Source: an uncultured Gammaproteobacteria bacterium (GTDB taxonomy: Bacteria > Pseudomonadota > Gammaproteobacteria > JAADHQ01). From it: a DNA stretch of 64,000 nt. Under the pieces are notes generated by a model that was given only the letters and a program-made list of their open reading frames with translations, did not search any database and had not been told where the DNA came from. Location: the NCBI GenBank assembly GCA_947258755.1, contig CAMYJO010000002.1:68768-132767 (forward strand). Reading direction: 5' to 3'. Numbering within the stretch: the first letter of the stretch is position 1; each line of letters begins with the position of its first letter. The position numbers and the translations under genes were made by a program. Positions 62,234 to 64,000 of this stretch are shown in pieces.

Positions 62234-62767
62234 TTGGCTGATAAGACTTTAATGCTAAGAGGCGATAACATACGTTTACAGTCTGTAAGTGATGAAAGCA
62301 TAACGGATGAATATGTTAATTGGCTAAATGATAAAGAAGTGGTCCGTTTTAGTAATCAACGCTTCATGCAACATAGTAAGGAAAGCTGTTTAGCTTATTT
62401 GCAGTCTTTTCAGGGCACAGATAATATATTTCTTTCTATTAATGAGATTAAAAATGATCGAGCAATTGGCTCAATTACGGCCTATTTGAATATCCATCAT
62501 GGCACTGCAGACATGGGTTTACTGATAGGAGATCGCTCAGTCTGGGGGAATGGGTATGGGCTCGAAGCGTGGCAGCTACTGATGGGATATTTGTTTAATG
62601 ATGCAAAAATAAGAAAAGTTACTGGTGGAACAGTGCGTGATAATATCGCTATGATTAAGATAATGGAGCGATCGGGTATGCATCTTGAAGCTATCAGGAA
62701 AAAACAAGAGCTGATAAGCGGTGTTGCAATAGATGTGCTTCACTTTGCAAAGTTTTTAGATGTTTGA
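62234..62767 (+). CDS. GNAT-family N-acetyltransferase
   Basis: The 177-residue RimJ/RimL-type acetyltransferase starts at TTG 62234, with AAAGGTG about 10 bp upstream; ATG 62252 (MLRGDNIRLQSV) is the alternative. Motifs are VNWLNDKEVVRFSNQR, ADMGLLIGDRSVWGNGYGLEAW (acetyl-CoA loop, in part about 91-112) and GTVRDNIAMIKIMERSGM. It probably acetylates the amino-sugar made by the preceding aminotransferase. It overlaps the next gene by 8 bp. Confidence 0.87.
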   Translation: MADKTLMLRGDNIRLQSVSDESITDEYVNWLNDKEVVRFSNQRFMQHSKESCLAYLQSFQGTDNIFLSINEIKNDRAIGSITAYLNIHHGTADMGLLIGDRSVWGNGYGLEAWQLLMGYLFNDAKIRKVTGGTVRDNIAMIKIMERSGMHLEAIRKKQELISGVAIDVLHFAKFLDV

Positions 62768-63680
62768 TTCAAATACAAAGTTAGCTATTGTATGTCATGA
62801 CGCTGGTGGTGCAGAGATACTATCAAGTTATATAAAGCAGCAAGGCATAAATCCGTACTATTGCATTGAGGGGCCTGCCCTCGGAATATTTGAGCGAAAA
62901 ATAGGAGCGGTTGAATCTATAGCGCTTGATAAGGCTCTGAGTCTGGCTGATTGCTTTCTCTGTGGTACAAGTTGGCAATCTGATCTTGAATGGCATGTTT
63001 TTGAGCGAGCGAAAAATACCGGGAAAAAGACCATCGCTTTTCTTGATCACTGGGTAAATTATCAGGAGCGTTTTATTCGGAATGGAGTCCAACATCTACC
63101 TGGCGAAATATGGGTGGGAGATGCTTATGCAATGGACATGGCCAGTGATATATTTCCTGACATACCTGTTACATTAGTAAATAATCCGAGTTTTGAGGAT
63201 GTTCGCAACCAATTTTCAAAGATAACTGTTGATAATAGCTTAGAGGCAGGCAGACTTAGTGTACTTTTTTTAAGTGATAACCTGGGTGAAGCCATGTTGA
63301 AATTACATGGAGATCAGCGACATGTGGGTTATACTGATTTCGATGCGCTTGAATATCTGATTCAAAATCTGGATGTACTAGGTGGGGATGTTGCTAAAGT
63401 CACCATCCGCCCGCATCCTTCTGAGTCGGGCGAGAAATATCGATGGGCTAACGAACGTTATAAAGGATTGGTAGAAATAGGTGGGCATATAACATTACTA
63501 GAGGAATTAGCGAGAAACGACGTTATTGTTGGTGGTGAAAGCATGGCTATGGTCATTGCATTGATTTGTGGTAAACGTGTTATTAGTTGTATTCCTCCTG
63601 GTGGTAAAGATTGCTCATTGCCATATGATGACATACAGAAAATGCATAAGCTTATCGCTGCTCGTTGCAAGCTTTGTTAA
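62760..63680 (+). CDS. Putative GT-B-like glycosyltransferase of unknown specificity
   Basis: I do not recognise a firm family for this 306-residue protein. It starts MFDSNTKLAIVCHDAGGAEIL and has alternating Rossmann-like strands (LADCFLCGTSWQSDLEWHVF, KTIAFLDHWVNYQERF, SVLFLSDNLGEAM). KVTIRPHPSESGEKY and VIVGGESMAMVIALICGKRVIS then follow. The His-Pro-Ser-Glu motif and the glycine-rich GGESMAM loop recall nucleotide-sugar sites of capsule and sialyltransferase-like GT-B enzymes. No membrane segment is present. It may attach the sugar made by the cluster. Confidence 0.65.
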   Translation: MFDSNTKLAIVCHDAGGAEILSSYIKQQGINPYYCIEGPALGIFERKIGAVESIALDKALSLADCFLCGTSWQSDLEWHVFERAKNTGKKTIAFLDHWVNYQERFIRNGVQHLPGEIWVGDAYAMDMASDIFPDIPVTLVNNPSFEDVRNQFSKITVDNSLEAGRLSVLFLSDNLGEAMLKLHGDQRHVGYTDFDALEYLIQNLDVLGGDVAKVTIRPHPSESGEKYRWANERYKGLVEIGGHITLLEELARNDVIVGGESMAMVIALICGKRVISCIPPGGKDCSLPYDDIQKMHKLIAARCKLC

Positions 63681-63782
63681 ATATAATAGCTAATATATTT
63701 TGCTCCTAAGTCGCAGTTTCGATTTGAATGTTCAGTTGATCCAATTATATTAATAATCCTATACGAGTAGCTATTATTCATT

Positions 63783-64000
63783 ATGTTAAGACTTTTACAA
63801 ATGGTTTTTTCACTTTTCTCCAGGCAGGAAAAGAAGAAATTAGCTTGGCTTTTATTGTCTATTTTAGTTGCTGGTATATTAGAAGCAACCAGTATCTCTT
63901 CTGTGATGCCATTTATGGCGGTAGTAGGCAATCCTGATATAATTCATACTAATATATATTTAAACGATATATATACTTATCTGGATTTTTCCAGTACGGA
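63783..64000 (+). CDS. PglK/WlaB-like ABC flippase, N-terminal part (cut by window end)
   Basis: An open frame runs from ATG 63783 off the end of the window (72 codons seen). The start MLRLLQMVFSLFSRQEKKKL, a membrane helix (LLLSILVAGILEATSISSVM, in part) and MPFMAVVGNPDII match the N-terminus of PglK/WlaB-type lipid-linked oligosaccharide flippases, which begin with a short basic helix then a VMPF(I/M) turn. The ATPase domain lies outside the window. Presence at the end of a glycan cluster fits export of a lipid-linked glycan. Confidence 0.65.
   Translation, partial: MLRLLQMVFSLFSRQEKKKLAWLLLSILVAGILEATSISSVMPFMAVVGNPDIIHTNIYLNDIYTYLDFSST

Overview
This window is chromosomal DNA from a gammaproteobacterium. 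The main evidence is gene order. The run from mraZ through the division and cell-wall (dcw) cluster to ftsZ, lpxC, secA, mutT, yacG, zapD, coaE and pilDCB follows the 2-minute region of Escherichia coli, and the rsmI-lpoA-yraN-dolP group and ZapD are typical of Gammaproteobacteria. A TusA/DsrE2 pair at the left end suggests sulfur (sulfane) metabolism, as in sulfur-oxidising lineages. I cannot name the genus.

Layout. 1-1.0 kb: sulfur-carrier pair tusA-dsrE2. 1.3-5.0 kb: a FadL-type outer-membrane transporter, an uncharacterised secreted protein and a chemoreceptor. 5.2-9.5 kb: an RND efflux pair (adaptor and pump). 9.6-13.4 kb: a LysR regulator, a small unknown protein, a PerM-type membrane protein and a GlcD-type FAD oxidase. 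13.5-17.6 kb: dolP, yraN and lpoA (minus strand), divergent from rsmI. diaA, usually between yraN and dolP, is absent. 17.7-18.0 kb: RNase P RNA.

18.3-37.1 kb: a compact dcw cluster, mraZ-rsmH-ftsL-ftsI-murE-murF-mraY-murD-ftsW-murG-murC-(small ORF)-murB-ddl-ftsQ-ftsA-ftsZ-lpxC. Most junctions overlap by 1, 4 or 8 bases, which implies translational coupling. It makes lipid II (MurA is not here), flips and polymerises it at the septum, and supplies the Z-ring. Three details stand out. Five TGGAN boxes at exact 10-bp spacing precede mraZ. The 3' end of mraZ carries an internal frameshifting deletion. A 56-codon ORF is wedged between murC and murB with overlaps on both sides.

37.2-50.1 kb: a DUF721/DciA-like gene, an M23 peptidase, secA, argJ, a MutT-ThiE-like fusion and a small membrane protein, then the minus-strand run pilB-pilC-pilD-coaE-zapD-yacG.

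50.5-64 kb: an AT-richer surface-glycan island, all on the plus strand, beginning directly upstream of pilB after a 455-bp AT-rich gap. It encodes a pseudaminic-acid pathway (PseB, PseC, a PseG-PseH fusion, PseI). Interleaved are a methyltransferase, an aldo/keto reductase, a fusion of an SpsF-type nucleotidyltransferase with a class-III aminotransferase, a second SpsF-type enzyme, a Gfo/Idh/MocA dehydrogenase, a DegT aminotransferase, a GNAT acetyltransferase and an unassigned glycosyltransferase-like protein. A PglK-like flippase gene is cut by the window end. The island is the most accessory part of the window. It probably makes a modified nonulosonic-acid glycan for a polysaccharide or for pilus/flagellar glycosylation. 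No canonical PseF is visible.
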